A stretch of 7,270 bases of DNA from Rhodospirillaceae bacterium (lineage in GTDB: Bacteria > Pseudomonadota > Alphaproteobacteria > Rhodospirillales > Rhodospirillaceae): the NCBI GenBank assembly GCA_002691085.1, contig NZGX01000018.1:1-7270 (forward strand), in the 5' to 3' direction. Positions 6,259-7,270 of the stretch are shown one piece after another. Positions within the stretch are counted from its first letter, which is position 1; each line of letters begins with the position of its first letter. Below the pieces are notes generated by a model. The model searched no databases. It worked only from the letters and a program-made list of their open reading frames with translations, and was not told where the DNA came from. Made by a program: the position numbers and the translations under genes.

Positions 6259-6277
6259 AAAAATTTAAATATCTATA

Positions 6278-6294
6278 AGTAAATAAAATTTACT
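6278..6294. promoter_or_regulatory. Perfect 7+7 dyad in the msrB / transporter divergent gap
   Basis: AGTAAAT and ATTTACT form a perfect inverted repeat around AAA. It lies 31 bp upstream of msrB and 71 bp upstream of the transporter, where an operator would be expected. A further partial half-site, ATTTTACT, follows at 6303-6310. The arms are AT-rich and 7-bp dyads do occur by chance in such DNA. A binding protein is not identifiable. The rest of the 117-bp gap shows no gene and no clear promoter hexamer pair. Confidence 0.3.
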
Positions 6295-6364
6295 CGGTAT
6301 TTATTTTACTCTATATTTTATCATAATCCTAAAACCTTTATAAATACATAATACTAATTAAATA

Positions 6365-7243
6365 ATGATTCCTTCAATTACAGTCTTTCTTATCTCAATT
6401 TGTGGACTTGGTTTCAGTGCAAGTGATTATTTTAGAAAACTGGCACTAAACAATTTAGATGCTAGAATCTTACTGTTAATATTTGTAAGCGGTCAAATCC
6501 CACTTTTAGGTTTATGGTTTATCCTAAGTGATAATTATCATATAGATACTTTCTATTGGCCAATTGGTATTCTGGCAGGAATAATGGGACTTATTGCTAA
6601 TCTTTTATTCTTAAAATCCTTAAAAGTTAGTGAGATTAGTAAAGTAATTCCCATACTAGGTATTATTCCAGTTTTCTCATCTATATCTAGTTTTATTTTA
6701 ATCGGCGAAACATTAAATCTTAATCAGGTATTGGGTATTACATTATCATGCCTGGCATTAATTATTATTTATTCCCCTCATGGAATGAGTCCATTTTCCG
6801 GTTTTAAAGCCTTTATTCAAGACAAAGGTGCACGCTTGATGACAGCTGTTGCAATTATTTGGTCAATACTCGCTCCAATTGATAAATTATGTATGCAATA
6901 CTCATCCAGTGCAACCCACGGTCTAATACAAACAATATTTATTACATTTACACTTTTTATTTTTATATCTTTGAATGGAAAACAAACAACAATCCCTTTA
7001 AATAAAAGTTTCTTAAGACCAGCAATACTCGCATCAGTAACAGCAGGTATCGCATATGGTGCTCAACTCATGGCCTATGAAATGACATTAGTATCTTTTG
7101 TAGAGTTATATAAACGGATAATTGGTATAATTGGAGCATTGATGGTTGGTAGACTTTTTCTATCAGAAAAAATTACTAAGCAAAAATTATTTGGTATATT
7201 TATGATAATTATTGCGTTACCGTTAATTATGATCGATTTCTAA
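6365..7243 (+). CDS. EamA/DMT-superfamily transporter
   Basis: A 292-residue inner-membrane protein with about ten hydrophobic helices, the size and layout of a two-repeat EamA (drug/metabolite transporter) protein. Each repeat ends in the same pattern. Repeat 1 has SEISKVIPILGIIPVFSSI followed by GETLNLNQVLGITL (about residues 98-128). Repeat 2 has SFVELYKRIIGIIGALMVG followed by SEKITKQKLFGIFMI (about 241-279). The conserved E in the GE/SE turn and the helix after it are typical. Such carriers export or import small metabolites, but the substrate cannot be read from the sequence. The ATG at 6365 follows an A/T-only stretch with no Shine-Dalgarno, and the first helix begins within a few residues, so the start is reasonable. 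It is divergent from msrB; shared regulation is possible but not shown. Confidence 0.92.
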   Translation: MIPSITVFLISICGLGFSASDYFRKLALNNLDARILLLIFVSGQIPLLGLWFILSDNYHIDTFYWPIGILAGIMGLIANLLFLKSLKVSEISKVIPILGIIPVFSSISSFILIGETLNLNQVLGITLSCLALIIIYSPHGMSPFSGFKAFIQDKGARLMTAVAIIWSILAPIDKLCMQYSSSATHGLIQTIFITFTLFIFISLNGKQTTIPLNKSFLRPAILASVTAGIAYGAQLMAYEMTLVSFVELYKRIIGIIGALMVGRLFLSEKITKQKLFGIFMIIIALPLIMIDF

Positions 7244-7270
7244 AATTTAGTAATGAGAAAAAAATAAATG

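Noticed and set aside
7268..7270. ATG at the very end, possible start of a next gene
   Set aside because: Three bases with only weak GAGAAA upstream cannot support a gene call.

Overview
The window is AT-rich (roughly one third G+C by eye), gene-dense and free of mobile elements, CRISPR arrays, tRNA or rRNA genes that I could see. The best clue to the host is the short, single-domain QueF (151 aa). It ends in WIPDQ...YRGR, as I remember alphaproteobacterial QueF proteins doing, and differs from the long two-domain form of Gammaproteobacteria. With the trans-aconitate methyltransferase, the DUF1289 protein and the compact AT-rich layout, this suggests a streamlined, probably marine alphaproteobacterium. 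That placement is inference.

Layout. At 106-1570 (+) an uncharacterised six-helix membrane protein is followed 7 bp later by tam. At 1631-1855 (-) is a small four-cysteine DUF1289 protein, convergent with tam and divergent from queF (25 bp between start codons). At 1881-2336 (+) is queF of queuosine biosynthesis. At 2396-5842 (+) is a close-set run of four genes: a degenerate short-chain dehydrogenase/reductase (SDR), an intact-looking SDR, a TPR-methyltransferase fusion, and a second intact-looking SDR. The gaps are 24, 20 and 1 bp. At 5846-6247 (-) msrB converges on the last SDR with 3 bp between stop codons. At 6365-7243 (+) is a ten-helix EamA/DMT-type transporter, divergent from msrB across a 117-bp gap that holds a short perfect dyad.

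How the genes work together. Most are stand-alone housekeeping or stress genes: tam removes trans-aconitate, queF makes preQ1 for tRNA queuosine, and msrB repairs oxidised methionine. The only multi-gene unit that looks dedicated is the SDR cluster. SDR2 and SDR3 are clear paralogues, about 57% identical over residues 1-160 by my ungapped hand count. They share an unusual, one-residue-longer dinucleotide-binding loop. SDR1 has lost the catalytic Ser and Lys, the NNAG motif and two of the three loop glycines, so it looks like a pseudoenzyme. The TPR-methyltransferase lies between the two active-looking SDRs and is 1 bp from SDR3. A shared pathway on an unidentified small molecule or surface sugar is plausible, but the sequence does not show the substrate.

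I found no clear evidence of a wholly new system. The SDR/pseudo-SDR/TPR-methyltransferase cluster is the part most worth following up.
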